Below, piece after piece: positions 41,632 through 53,669 of a DNA stretch of 64,000 bases (within the stretch, counting starts at the first letter, position 1; the number at the start of each line of letters is the position of its first letter). Source of the DNA: Rhododendron vialii (taxonomy: Eukaryota; Streptophyta; Magnoliopsida; Ericales; Ericaceae). Both the position numbers and the translations under genes were made by a program. The stretch lies in NCBI RefSeq assembly GCF_030253575.1, contig NC_080567.1, forward strand, positions 32,937,501 to 33,001,500. The letters run 5' to 3'. Below the pieces are notes generated by a model. The model was not told the DNA's origin. It did no database searches and saw only the letters and a program-made list of their open reading frames with translations.

Positions 41632-44079
41632 GTCTGGCTCACGAGGTCATCGACGTGTCTTCAGACTCGGACTGCTCGGTGACCGAATCCGATCGTCAAT
41701 TCATCAGCGAACTTATCGAGTGGCGTAGGCTGAGGAATAGCCGAGCGATTAATTCTGCCTCAACGAGAATGTCGGCAACCTCTCCTGTGTCTGACGATTC
41801 TAACGCCGAGCGCGATCACGAGTATGCCGCCGACGACTTCCTTACGGAGCCCGAGATAAGTTTCTCCCCAGAAACACAATCCGAAACCGAGCCACAGTTG
41901 GGGCAGGAAGCCAAGTCAAGGCTCGCGTCAGGAGCCGAAGCTTCGACATCGGCTCCGAGCGACGCCGACCTTTTTGACAAGGGTTTGCTATGTCCCTACG
42001 CTCACTATTTCAGCGGCAGCCCTGGGGAGTACGAAGCCTTCCGAACGAAATACAATATTCCCGAGGATGTTCTGATTCATAGAGTTAAGAGCACCGACAT
42101 AAAAGACCATAGGGATCACCGTCCCGAGCATATAACCGTGCCCCTTATGGCCATTTGCGAGGCCGGGCTTCGGTTCCCAATTCACCCCTTCCTCAGGGAA
42201 ATTCTTTGGAAATTCAGTTTAGCACCCCATCAACTCACGATCAACAGTTACCGAATCATTATGTCGGTAATTGCTTTGATCGAGAGTCAAGATTTGGACT
42301 TCACGCCGACGGACCTCTTTTACACATACACCATGTCCAGACATGGGAAATCTGGCCGTCAGTATTTGTCGACGCGTCCCAAAAAGGAGCCTCTGGTAGA
42401 CGGACTTTCGGATACAGACAAATGGGCTGATTTTTACCTCGAAGTGCATGGAAACTTCGAGTTCGGCGATGGTCTCCGTCGATTCACCGTTCCAAAAGTG
42501 GCTGATACGAGAGGTGATAAGACCGAATGTGTTTAAGTTATTTATTACGTCTTTCTTTTGTCTTCTTTTCTGCTGAAAGCATTTCTTGAATTGCTGTTGT
42601 TTTTGTAGAGCTCGACCCTATTTCCAAGGGGCTTAACACCAACTCTAGGGAGAAGGCGAGCGAGACGCTGCTTGCCCAGGTTTGCCATCACGCTCCGACC
42701 CTTCTTGACTACCGTCCCTCTTATAAAGGTGTGCTGAGGAAGAAGGGGAAAGGGAAAGAGGTCGCTCAAAGCAAGAAAAAGACACCAAGTGCTCCAGCTG
42801 CCGAGGTTGTACAAAAGAAGAAGGGAAATCCCAACGCCGTCGGACTCCGAAAGAAGAGGCAACAGGGAGGGGTGAAATTGCCGAGGATCGGATTTACAGC
42901 AGAGGAGTGGCTTACTCCGTTCGATTCTGCCGAACTTCTCCAGCCCTCCTTCAAAGATATGTCAAAAAGGAACATTCCAAGGCCTGTGATCCCTACTAAG
43001 TCGGCAAATCTTGGCCGAAGCCGAAGCTCTTCTGAGCAGCAGGGTCAGAAGGAGAAGAGACAGAAAACGTCAGAGGATGTTGTTTTGCCGACCGTTTCTC
43101 AATCTGTGCCTCTTGACACAATTCCAGCCCCTCTGTCAAAGGATCAGGGGAATCTTGTTGAACCACATATCGACCTTACTGATCCAGCCACCGAGGCCGC
43201 CGTCCGTCGCCAGTTCAGCCCTTCGTACACGATGCCTGATGGTAGGGTTCTCCTTCAGAACGACTCAGTCAAAGAGGAGCCGAACCTTGCCATCACACTT
43301 CTGAGGGGGCTGGCCCTGCCGAGGGATTACGATCAGGTTCCTACCAACCTCCTTCCAGGTCTTGGTGAGATGTGTTCTCATCTTGTTCAGGTTTGTTCTC
43401 TTCTCTCTCTTCTCTATCTTTTTCCTATTTATTTCCTCTCTTTTTTCACTTTGCTCTTTTGATTAGGCTGGGCAAGCTGCGCTTAAGGCGTATGACAAAG
43501 CTTCCAAAGTCTCTGCCGAACGGGAGAGGTATAGGTCTGACCGAGATTCCTAGCGAACCAAGTTTAGGATCTCGGAGCAGCAAGTCAAGGACGAGGAGGT
43601 TGAGATGGAACGGTTGAAGAAGGAGCTTGCTGAGATGAGGGTCGCCGCCGAAACTGCTGAGGCCGAACTGAAAAAGCTAAAGAGGGAGGAGAAAGAGAAG
43701 ATTACGGCTGCCGACGCCCGTCGTTATGAGGCCGGGATTCAAAGAGCCGCCTTAGAGTATACCCAGATTGCTCACAAGATGGTAAACGACGAACTTGAAG
43801 CTCGGTTACCTGATTTCTTCAAGCTGGGATATGCTGCCGGTGCCGACGCCATGGCTGGTGTTATGGCGATTCAGCCTGAGTCGGGTTTTCTGAAGCAACT
43901 TCCCGAGCCGGCTGTGCCTGACCTTGACCTTCCATACACCGAGGAGGAGGTCAGCCTCTTCCTCCTGAGGATGATGAAGAGATGACCGATGTGCCTGCCG
44001 TCGATCAACAGCAGAAGGTTGGTGAAGGTGAGAGCCATCCTCAGGCTCAAGACAAGGTCGTCGAAGATACCCTAGTTTA
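41632..44079 (+). pseudogene. Spliced antisense gene of the Tat element (putative gypsy-type transposon domain protein)
   Basis: Four plus-strand coding segments join in phase by normal splice signals: 41632-42513, 42609-43390, 43467 to about 43970, and a short end to about 44079. A non-coding first exon ends at 41244. The first segment is acidic and Ser-rich and then carries the block FPIHPFLREILWKFSLAPHQL, resembling the 'putative gypsy type transposon' domain (Pfam Transposase_28). The later part is Lys-rich, then a coiled coil (ERLKKELAEMRVAAETAEAEL). Decay is visible: the expected start before SSDSD is GTG, a TAG interrupts at 43551-43553, and a 1-nt shift near 43950 separates the last codons. 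Its function in the element is unknown. It is opposite in strand to gag-pol. Confidence 0.7.
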
Positions 44080-45011
44080 GGATTTTCCATAAGTATTTTG
44101 TTTTTGAATATTTTGAACTTTGCTTCATTGGACTGGATGGCACCGAACGTTTTGGATTTTGCCATGCCAGATGTAATAGTTTTAAGGGGGGTAGGCATCA
44201 AATGTTTCACTAAGCCGAGCCCTCTTCGTAGGAGTTTTTGAATTCCAAGTTTATGTTTAAATGATGACTTAGAAGGAATTCTCAACTTTGTTACTGCATT
44301 GAATTTTTTCTCCATGCCTTAGAAATATTTTCTGATTTTGGCTGCCGAAGGTTAAGCAACCTTGGCTTGTTTTCAAGGTTTTGATAGTTACTCATGATAG
44401 CCCCTACTTTGGTGTAAGGCTCGGCTCAACGTGCCAGTCTTATGCCAAGGTAATAGGTAGAGTAACTGTTTCATGTGGCCATTTAGTTCAAGTCAAATTA
44501 TGAACATAGCCGTACTGAGGATAAGCTTTCAGGTTCATCTATTGTTTTCTGTTTGAAATTTAAGTTGTCCGAGTTGTTTATGATTTACTCGTAACAGCCC
44601 CAGCGCTGGTATAAGGCTCAGCTCAAAATGCCAGCCTTGTACCAATGTAATATGTTTAAGTAAATGTTTGAAGTGGCAATTTGTTCAAGTCAAATTATGA
44701 ACGTAGCCGAACAATATGTTTATCATGTTGTGGCTGGAAATCAAATTGTCCGAGCCATAACATGTTTGCAGTAAAGAAATCCGAACGTAACTGTAATGTT
44801 TAGAATACCGAGCTATAGTGATCGAAGTTTGTAATCAAATATAGAGAACATTGATGCCTCAGAAGTAGGAGAGATTTTTCATTGAATAAAAATATGGTCA
44901 AGACAAGTACAGTTTTTTGGTGAGAGCAAAGTAATAGACTTTAGAGCTGGTGAGATAGATTGAGACCGAGGAGAGACTTCAAAGGTAGGCCTTCCTGAGG
45001 TTCAGAGCGTT
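44080..45011. other. Non-coding stretch of the Tat element
   Basis: It lies between the antisense gene and gag-pol. The two transcripts converge here. Imperfect repeats of GTATAAGGCTCAGCTCAA-like sequence occur near 44415 and 44610. No coding sequence is supported. Confidence 0.6.
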
Positions 45012-48000
45012 TCAGAGGTTCTCAATTTCCCTTCCTTCTTTGTCTTCTAACTTGTACGAGCCATTGCCGACCTCTTTAATCACCCTGTAGGGTCCTTCCC
45101 AATTTGGTTTGAATTTTGTCTTTTGATTGGCTCGGACAACCTTCCTCCAGACCTAGTCATCGGTTCTGAACTTCTTAAGCCTTACACTTCGATTGTAGCC
45201 CCGAGCGACTTCCTGCTGATAGTTGGCTAACTTGAGCTGAGCATCGTCTCGCTTTTCTTCGGCTAAGATTAGCTCGGTTGCCACTGCATCATTGTTAGAT
45301 TCTAGATCAAAAGTTTCGGTACGCAGGGTCGGGAACTTTGATTCCAGTGGTATGACAGCCTCCATGCCGAAGGCCATTGCAAACGGAGTTTGTCCAGTGG
45401 AGCGTCTGGGAGTGGAGCGGTAGGCCCAAAGGACCCTAGGGAGTTCTTCGGCCCATTTTCCTCGTTTGGAGTCTAGCCGACGTTTGATGCCAGCGCATAC
45501 AGTCTTGTTAGTGGCTTCGGCCTGGCCATTGCCCTGGGGGTAGGATGGGGTCGAATTGAAGAATCTGATTCCGAATTCAGCACAGAGTCCAGTTAACTCT
45601 TTTCCGACGAATTGGGAGCCATTATCCGAAACAATTGCATAAGGCACACCGAACCTCGTGACGATGTTCCTCCAAACGAATCGCCGAACGTCTGCTTCAG
45701 TCGTTGTTACTAATGGCTCGGCTTCCACCCACTTTGAAAAGTAATCCGTTGCAGTGATCAAGAACTTGAAGCCCCCAGGGGCAGTTGGAAGTTTGCCAAC
45801 TATATCCAAGCCCCACTGAGCAAAGGGCCATGGACTAGTGATAGGTTTGAAAGATTGAGCGGGCTGCCTTGGTATAGGGGAAAAAAGTTGGCAAGGCTTG
45901 CACTTTTTGACCACTTCTTCACAATCTTTCTTCATTCCTTTCCAATAGTATCCTTGACTGAGAGCTCTTTGACTTAATGAACGGCCGCCAGAGTGACAAC
46001 CACAGTTGCCAGAGTGGAGCTCGGTTAAAATAATTGGGACCTCGGTTGGGTGAACAACTCGAAGATATGGCCCAGTGAAGCTTTTCCTGTAGAGTTGGCC
46101 GAGCTTAGAGATCCAGTAGTAGGCTGCTTTGCTGCGTATACGGTGGGCTTCCTTTTTTTCCGAGGGTAGTGTATCGTCTTTGAGGAATGAGACGATTTCA
46201 TCCATCCAACTTGGGCCGAGGGAGATGTTGAATACTTTTTCCGAGACTTCGAAGGTTGGCTGGTGGATCTCGCCGAGGCTGATGTGTCGGTATTCAGATG
46301 CTTTACATGCCGAGGCCAGACTTGCCAGAGCGTCGGCATGAGCGTTGTTCTCTCTGTTGATCTGTTCGATTTGAAATCCTTTGAACCCTTTGATTAGCTC
46401 TAGAGCGGTAGCTTGATACTTAATCATTCTTGGGTCCCGAGCTCCATAATCGCCTGTTACTTGATTGACGATCAGCTGAGAGTCGCAGAACACTTGTAGG
46501 TCTTCAACTTGCAAACTTGCCGCGGCTCGGAGACCAACAAGCAGAGCTTCATATTCAGCTTCGTTGTTTGTGGCTTGGAAGTTGATTGTGATGGCACTTT
46601 CATGAAGGACGCCACAAGGGTTTACAAGAACAACCCATGCACCCGAGCCGTTGCTGTTTGATGCCCCGTCAACGTGCAACTTCCAAACGTCTCCGCTAAA
46701 TAAGTTCCAAACTTTCCGAGCCTCTTGTTGTTCTAGCATCCCATAATTAGGCTTGACCAATGTTTCCTCGTCCGGGCTTCCAGGGGTGAATTCAGCAATA
46801 AAGTCTGCCAATACTTGTGCCTTGATTGCCGTTCGAGGCTCAAAGTGGATATCAAAATTTGCTAATTCGACCGCCCATTGAGATACTCTGCTTGACAGAT
46901 CAGCCTTCCTCAAGAGATTTTTAAGTGGAAACTCCGTGAGAACTATGATGGGGTGCTCTTGAAAATAAGGAAGAAGTTTTCGAGCTGCTGTAACCAACGC
47001 TAAAAGAAACTTCTCCAGTGGCAGATATCTCGTCTGTGCTGGGAGTAAGGTTCGGCTAGAAAAGTAGATTGGTTGATCCTCAAGGCCTTCCCGTCGGACA
47101 AATGCCGAGCTCACGGCATGTGGAGAGACAGCTAAATAGAGATGAAGAGTTTCAAAAGCTACTGGTTTGACAAGAAGAGGGGCCGAACAGAGATAAGATT
47201 TCAGCTCGGTGAGGGCTGCATCACAATCTTCCGTCCACTTGAAACTTCGTCGGCTTTGCTTCTTAAGAGTTTGGAAGAAGACATGGCATTTATCCGACGA
47301 GTGGCTAATAAACCTATTGAGAGCCGCTGTCATCCCAGTTAGCTTCTGAATTTCCCGAGGAGTGGATGGTGGTTTTAATTGCTGAATAGCTAAGATCTGG
47401 TTCGGATCCGCCTCGATACCGCGCCGAGTAACCAGGTAGCCGAGGAACTTCCCTGAGCTAACTCCGAAGGCGTACTTGTCGGCGTTAAGCCGTAGCTTGT
47501 GCTTTTTCAAGATTGCAAAGACCTCGGCAAGATGAGAGAGGTGATTCTCGGCCTTGAGACTTTTCACCACCATATCGTCAATATAAGCCTCCATTATTTC
47601 TCCGATGAGAATTCCGAACAACAGGTATACCATTCTTTGGAATGTGGCTCCCGCATTCTTAAGACCGAACGGCATAACCAGGTAACAGAAGAGGCCTCTA
47701 GGTGTGATGAATGCCGTCTTTTCCATATCGTCGGGATCCATGGCTATCTGGTGGTAACCTCGATAAGCGTCTAAGAAACTCAGCCGAGCGTGACCCGCCG
47801 TTGCGTCTACCAATTGATCAATCTTTGGAAGGGGTAGACAGTCTTTCGGACAAGCATCATTCAAGTTGGTGTAGTCCACGCAAACTCTCCATTTTCCATT
47901 CTTCTTTTTCACCACCACAGGGTTCGTGAGCCAAGTGGGGTATTGTACTTCTTTGATGGCGCCAGCCTCGAGGAGTTTACCAACTTCTTCATTAACTGCG

Positions 48001-50966
48001 TCGGCATGAATACTGGCCGACCGCCGAGGCTTCTGAATGACAGGCTTTGCTGATTTTGAAACTTTGAGGGAGTGCTGGATGAGCTTTGGGTCAATGCCTG
48101 ACATATCATACGGCGTCCATGCGAAAACTTCAATGTTGCTTTTGAGGAACTGCAAGGTTTCGTCACTCTCAGCTTGAGACAAACCCGCGCCGAGCATGAA
48201 ATATCGCGATGCATCCTCGTTAAGTGGGAATTTGATAAGATCCGTAATTGATTTCTTTTCAGGAAGAGATCCGACGTCTTCGAGGACTGGTTTGTCAGGG
48301 ACTTCAACCCAATGTACTCTTTTGGGGCTTGATGACTTTCCAATGGCCGAGACGTAACACTGTCTGGCTTGTAACTGGTCTCCAAATAGGTCTTCTTGTT
48401 TGCCGTTAGCGCCGATGTACCTGACCACTTGATGGTAGGTTGAGGCGACGGCCTTAATTGAATGGAGCCAATTTCGGCCAAGGATTCCGTTGTATGGGCT
48501 CGGTGCATCTACAACGATGAATTCTTGATTAGAAGCAACCGAGCCCGTAACGACAGGGAGGGTAATCCTTCCGAGAGGCCAAACTGGAGTGCCACTAAAA
48601 CCAATTAAAGGGACTTCTGCTGGTAAAAGGCACGACTGTGGGATTTTGAGCTCGTTGAAGAGAGATAAATACATCACTTCTGCCGAGCTTCCTTGATCAA
48701 TAAGCACCCTTTTGACCGAGTGAGTTGAGATTTGGATTGTGACCACCAGAGCGTCGCTATGGGGGGTTTGGATGCATTGAAGATCTTGCTCGGTGAAGGT
48801 AATTGACCAGGGACGCTCGAGCATTTTGACTCTTTTTGGAGCACGATCGATGGAAAAAATTTGGGTAACTTTCTCAGCTTTGACAAGCTCTTGACGAAGC
48901 TGTTTTGCTGCCTCCTTTGTTGTTGACCCATGAATAACGTTGATTACTCCGACTGGACGTGGAATAAGGTTTTGTCCACCAGCGTTCGGCTGTCTCCTCG
49001 GCATCTTTGTCCAATCGATATGATCATCAAGAAGTCCTTGTGCCGTTAGATTTTCCAAAAGTGCCTTATAGGGAGCGCAAGCCGTGGTGTAATGCCTGAG
49101 CTCGTTATGATACGAGCATCTCTTCCGGTTGTTGTTATTGCCTTCTTCTGTGTTCAATTTAGGAGGGTTTGGCCAAACAAAGAACGGTTCCCTCTCTATC
49201 GTACGGAGGAGGAAATAAATTGGCTCTTTGAAAACCGTGGTTTCAGCTATATAGTCATGAGCTTTCGGCCCCTTTTTGTCTGCCACCTTGACTGTGTTGA
49301 CCTGCTTCTTCGGCTGGACAGCGACCACAGGCTTCGGTGGTGCGATTTGGGGCGTGGGGACATGAAGGCTTTGAGGTACGATTGAGTTTTGTCCTCCTTG
49401 GAGTTCTCGCACGGCGAGGAACTCTTCGTAGGAGCAGAACTGTTCTACCGTCCTCATTAGCTCATTCATTCCGTGAGGCGCCCTTATTGCCAGCTCATCC
49501 AAGATCTTGCTTCCTGTTTCCAACCCATTCTTGAAGTTCCTTGCCGCCCAGTATTGATCAACACCGGGTATCTCGTTAAACAATTGCCAGTAACGTTCGG
49601 CATACTTCCGAAGCGTCTCGCCGGGCCTCTTTCTCATCTGTGCCAAGGCATCTTCTTCCTTGGCTTGCTTGTTGCTAGTGATGAACCGATAGTTAAAAGC
49701 TCTTTCAAGCTCTTTCAAACTGTGGATCGATCCGGCCTCTAGTTGGTTGAACCAAAGCAAGCCGAGGCGCCCAAGACTTGAGGGGAATGCTTTGCACATG
49801 ATGGCATCGTCGTCGGTGACGCATGAGATGGTGCTTCTGTAACTGATGAGATGGGTGTATGCCTCGGTCGTGCTGGGATCGAACTTCTGGAACTTTGGGA
49901 GATGTAGACCTAGCTTCGGCAACGTGGCTTGGATCTTTGCCGAGAAGGGTGATTCCGTCAGCTTTTTCAACTGGTACTCGTGGGTTGGCCGAGGGGGATG
50001 ACCTTCCCGAGCGTTTCGAGACTTCTTTGATGCTCGGCATTCTTGTTCCCTTTGTTTTCCTTCGTTCTCATCCTGCCGACGTTGAAATCCCCTCTCCCTC
50101 TTCTCTATGGGGACCTTTCTGTAGTCTTCTTCTGGAAGATTTTCGGTATGGTAAACTCTTCGTTGGCTAGGGCGATCGTCTTGCCGAACGATGACACTTA
50201 CACTCCTTTCACGGTTTAGCCTCCGACCGCTTACTGAATTTGTTGGTCGGCCTTCGTAGACCTTTTCCCGAGGGACTTCATCATGTTCGATCCGATGGCT
50301 TTGGGGACCTTTCCCGTTTCTTCTCGGCGTTCGGCTTCTTTGCCGTTCGGATTTGTACGGGATGAGAGCCTGATCGTTGTCTTGAAATTCCACGGTATCG
50401 TAGCTTTGGGAGCCCTGGGAGTATTCGTCTCCAGCCGATGAACTCGAGAAAATGGTATGCAGGCTCCCCTCTCGTCGTCCTTATCTTCCCCTATGTCCCG
50501 CACCATTGCCGAGACGTTTATGAACTGGTGAGAGCTGCTGCCTAAGGCGAGCGCTATCCCCTGTTCGATGGTCTGTCAATGGTGGGTCCAGGCGGTCGTG
50601 GACTGAGATTCGTTTTGGCCGCGCGTCAGCACCCAAAGGAGGAGGGGGTGGCAGATTTCCTCTCCGGCGCCGACCCTGAGATCCAGAGTGGGATGCCGTT
50701 GGAAATTCTTTGGCCTTAATTTTTTCGATCTCCATTCGTAGGACGGCTACATCAGTGTTGGTCTGTTCTTGCTGCTGTTCTAGCATTTGTACATATGCCA
50801 GAGCATCTTCACTCAGGCCGACTGGACGTTGGATGGAAGAGCTCACGCCTGGTGGAGTAAATCCAAGAGGGTGAGATGGGGAGGCGTTGATACCAGTTTC
50901 GGAGGTGATGTGCAAAGAGGAACTGAGGGGTTGAAAGAGAGGAGGTGGTGGTGGTGCTCCGCCCAT
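45012..50966 (-). pseudogene. gag-pol polyprotein of the Tat element, with nonsense codons
   Basis: One minus-strand frame from ATG 50966 covers about 1,984 codons, interrupted by TAA at 50481-50483 and TAG at 45153-45155, and ending at TGA 45012-45014. The longest open part is 50480-45153. Order: Pro-rich N-terminus, gag domain (LHLPKFQKFDP... region), protease (DQGSSAE), reverse transcriptase with YIDDMVV, RNase H, a second RNase H (HVDGASNSNGSGAW), and integrase with an HHCC finger and the Asp-Asp-Glu blocks (LDIVG, SDNGSQF, NGQAEATN). The first stop is in the gag N-terminus and the second is about 47 codons before the end, so the copy cannot make its full product, though most domains are open and the copy is not very old. 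Confidence 0.9.
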
Positions 50967-51066
50967 TTTTCTTTGGAGGAGACTGGTGGAGATCTGGAGG
51001 GGTGAGGTTTTTAGGTACGAACGAGGCGGTCGAGGTGGAGGAGCCGCCGTGGATCTGAGAATCAAG

Positions 51067-51084
51067 TTCACGTCGGGTTCACCA
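51067..51084 (-). other. Primer-binding site of the Tat element
   Basis: On the minus strand TGGTGAACCCGACGTGAA begins three bases after the 5' LTR end and starts with TGG, the complement of the tRNA CCA end. I do not assign the tRNA. Confidence 0.65.
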
Positions 51085-51087
51085 AAT

Positions 51088-51393
51088 TGTGGGGGCTCCG
51101 TTCCGATTGGTTCGTACTTTCTGAATGTGGGTTCTTGGTTAGCTCCCGTCTCCTTGATTAGTCCTGCAAAACGAAGCACGACTAAGAGACCACACCGGAG
51201 GTCCTCCGGGATGGCCCTCCGGTGCAAGAGTCAGATTGCTTGCCAGAAGGAGTTAGGGATTGGGAGCTAGGGTTTTGTTTGAGCGTACCTCTTCCAAGTA
51301 GGCATAATGGGATATTTATAGGGAACCCTTCACTTGGTCTCCAAGATTGCACCAACGCTCGACACGCGTCGGCTGATGTCACTGTTGCATCAC
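51088..51393 (-). repeat. Truncated 5' LTR of the Tat element
   Basis: The 306 bp match 40134-40439 with a few differences and then break off after GTTGCATCAC. Most of the U3 part is missing. Confidence 0.9.
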
Positions 51394-51441
51394 AGTGAGC
51401 CCTGGGAGTATTCGTCTTCGCTTGGTCTCCAAGATTGCACC
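51394..51441. other. Patchwork junction between the Tat element and the right block
   Basis: 51397-51417 (GAGCCCTGGGAGTATTCGTCT) is a copy of 50410-50430 in the same orientation. 51415-51441 (CTTCGCTTGGTCTCCAAG...) is a copy of an LTR stretch at 40374-40400. Then right-block sequence starts at AAAATTTC. Two short templated pieces in 48 bp point to template switching during repair, or to a faulty assembly join. Confidence 0.8.
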
Positions 51442-52341
51442 AAAATTTCATTAATCTTGAAATTGTTACAAGACTAATAAGAGTAAAGAAATAGTATCAT
51501 GTTCACAGAATAATCTACTGCCCAATCCGAGACCCAAAACCTATGATTGACAAGAAACCAATCAGAGGACACTTAATTGGGACCAAGCCCACCTGAATAG
51601 GCCGAAGCCCAAACACCCCAAATGAGTTTGAAACCCATATCAAAACAATACAACACATAAATGGGCTTGCTCCAGCCCAAACACCACAATCAAACCCTAA
51701 CCCCACCACCGGTCCGCAGCCCACAACCAAACCACCAGCCACCAAAACCCTAGCACAACCAACACCAATGCCAAGTAGCAGAGCCCAGGAAAATTACTTT
51801 CCCACGCTCCCACAAGGCCATAATGGTACAGAGTCTTTTCTCTTTCTCTGTCTCATTTTCTTTGTCTAATATTTTCGAAATTCATGTCAATTTTCAATCG
51901 CTTATATCTTCTAATATAAATTTTCAAAAATATGCAATATGGATTTTGTTTGATAGTTCTCGATTAGGTCTATAAAACAAAGTATTCGAAATTATGAAAA
52001 ATATTATAAATTGAAACATATAAGTGTTTAAAGAACAACACGTGTAATGAAAAATGACAAAGAAAAAGGGATGGAGGGAGTATATTTTTTGGGTCTTTGT
52101 TGGATTTGTAACGTGCACATGCATTGCATGTGCCCAACTTCTTGTCTCCCTACTTCCAACATTTCTCTCTCTATCTCTCTCCACTTATTATCCCTACTAT
52201 TTTTCAAAAAAAATTTCAAAATCCAAACCAAACATAGCAGGTTGCAACACAGATTTTGAGAGATTGGAGTCATGCCACCAATGCCCTTCTCCATCACACT
52301 TTTTTTTGGAATTTATACACTAAGTACTGGGCTCCACATGC

Positions 52342-53669
52342 GTGGTGGAGAAGAGCGTTGAGTACCACATGACAGTGCCCCAAGACCACCCAATAGTTTT
52401 TCTTGAAGTTTACGATCAATTATCTCTCACGACAAATAACTTTGTGGAGGAACGACAAAAGCTTGGAAAGGGAGGATTTGGCAAAGTTTATAGAGGTTTT
52501 CTGAGGGAATCGCACTGTGATATTAATGCTGTCAAGAGGATATCAAAGGGGTCAAAACAAGGGAAGAAGGAGCACACATTAAAAGTGAACATCATCAGCC
52601 AGTTGAGGCACAGGAATTTGGTTCAATTCATCGGATGGTGCCACGAGAAGAAAGAACTATTGCGTACTCCTATATGAGTACATGGAAATTGGAAGCTTAG
52701 ATTCCCATCTCTTCAAAGGAAAAGCTTGTTGACATGGGGAACAAGATATAAAATTGCTCAAGGTATGGCCTTTGCATTGCGCTATCTACACAAAGAATAT
52801 TGGGAGCACTGTGTGGTGCATAGGCAGGGGCGGAGCTATGTTGGGGCCCCGGCTCCAGCTCCCCGAGCATCCAAGTTTTAAAAAAATTTATTTTGTACAT
52901 ACCTTATTTTAAATATTATTGATAATTATTCGTGTATAACTACTTATAATATTAATAATTTTTGTTCGATTTGATAAAAAATTAGTTATTTTATATTCTC
53001 AATTTCGCTCATAAATAAAAAATAAGCACATGATAATTGAATTACCCTAAAGAATCATTTTAATGTACAAATGTAGTGAATCGTAGAGCAAAAACCTTAT
53101 GATATAATAAGTATATGTTTCGATAAAAAAAATGTCTTTTAAGCCGGCCCCCCAGACTCAAAATCCTGGTTCCGCCACTATGCATAGGGTTGTAAAATCA
53201 AGCAATGTGATGTTGAACTCGAATTGCAATGCCAAATTGGGAGATTTTGGGTTTGCTAGGCTTGTTGATCCCAAAAAAGAGTCGCAAACAACAATGGAGG
53301 CAGGGACTAGGCTACATCACACAAGAATGTGTCGAATGTCTATAGCTTCAGAATCGTGGCTTTGAAAATAGCATGTGGCAGAGACCATAGGGTGAAAGAA
53401 GATGAGACAACAAATTTGGTGGAGTGGGTCTTTAAGGGAGGGGGAAACTGCTTGTAGCTGCAGACTTAAAACTGGGTGAAGATTTCAATAAGCACGAAAT
53501 GGAAAGATTGTCGGTCCTTGGTCTCCGGTGTGCACCCATCCCCGGCCATAGCAAGCTCCGGCCTTCCATAAGAGAAGTGATTCAAGTTCTTAATTTTTCA
53601 GGCTCCATCGCCTTGTCTTCCATCCGCGATGCCCGTGGCAATGTATTCGACTCCGAATTTCATGGCTAA
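52342..53669 (+). pseudogene. LecRK kinase pseudogene, second subtype, right copy
   Basis: This copy of the left-block pseudogene lacks the CACTA insertion, so the N-lobe reads on through VNIISQLRHRNLVQFIGWCHE. The frame then breaks at KKELLRTPI (stop near 52677). The hAT element (52825-53180) sits in the HRD motif, the catalytic Asp is missing (HRVVKS), and later stops are shared with the left copy. The lectin and membrane parts are absent. Shared defects show that the gene was dead before the block duplicated. Confidence 0.9.
52825..53180. mobile_element. Non-autonomous hAT element in the kinase catalytic loop, right copy
   Basis: It has the same position, ends (CAGGGGCGGAGC...TTCCGCCACTA) and 8-bp duplication TGCATAGG (52817-52824 and 53181-53188) as the left copy at 37972-38327, with few differences. 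Confidence 0.92.

Larger units (their letters stand above)
40134..51393 (-). mobile_element. Ty3/gypsy retrotransposon, Tat lineage (Retand-like), 11.3 kb, truncated at its 5' LTR
   Basis: The gag-pol frame runs on the minus strand, with two RNase H regions (one before integrase of the extra, archaeal-like kind), which is a mark of the Tat lineage. Between pol and the 3' LTR lies a spliced gene on the opposite strand, known from Retand/Tat elements. Order on the minus strand: truncated 5' LTR (51393-51088), primer site, gag-pol (50966-45012), antisense gene region (44079-41632), 3' LTR ending at 40134. It sits where the right block reads CCATAACATTTTCTTATG without interruption. No target duplication can be seen because the 5' LTR is broken. 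Confidence 0.92.

Noticed and set aside
43806-44315. Minus-strand frame of 169 codons in the Tat element
   Set aside because: It overlaps the antisense gene's coiled-coil exon on the other strand and is a shadow of it.
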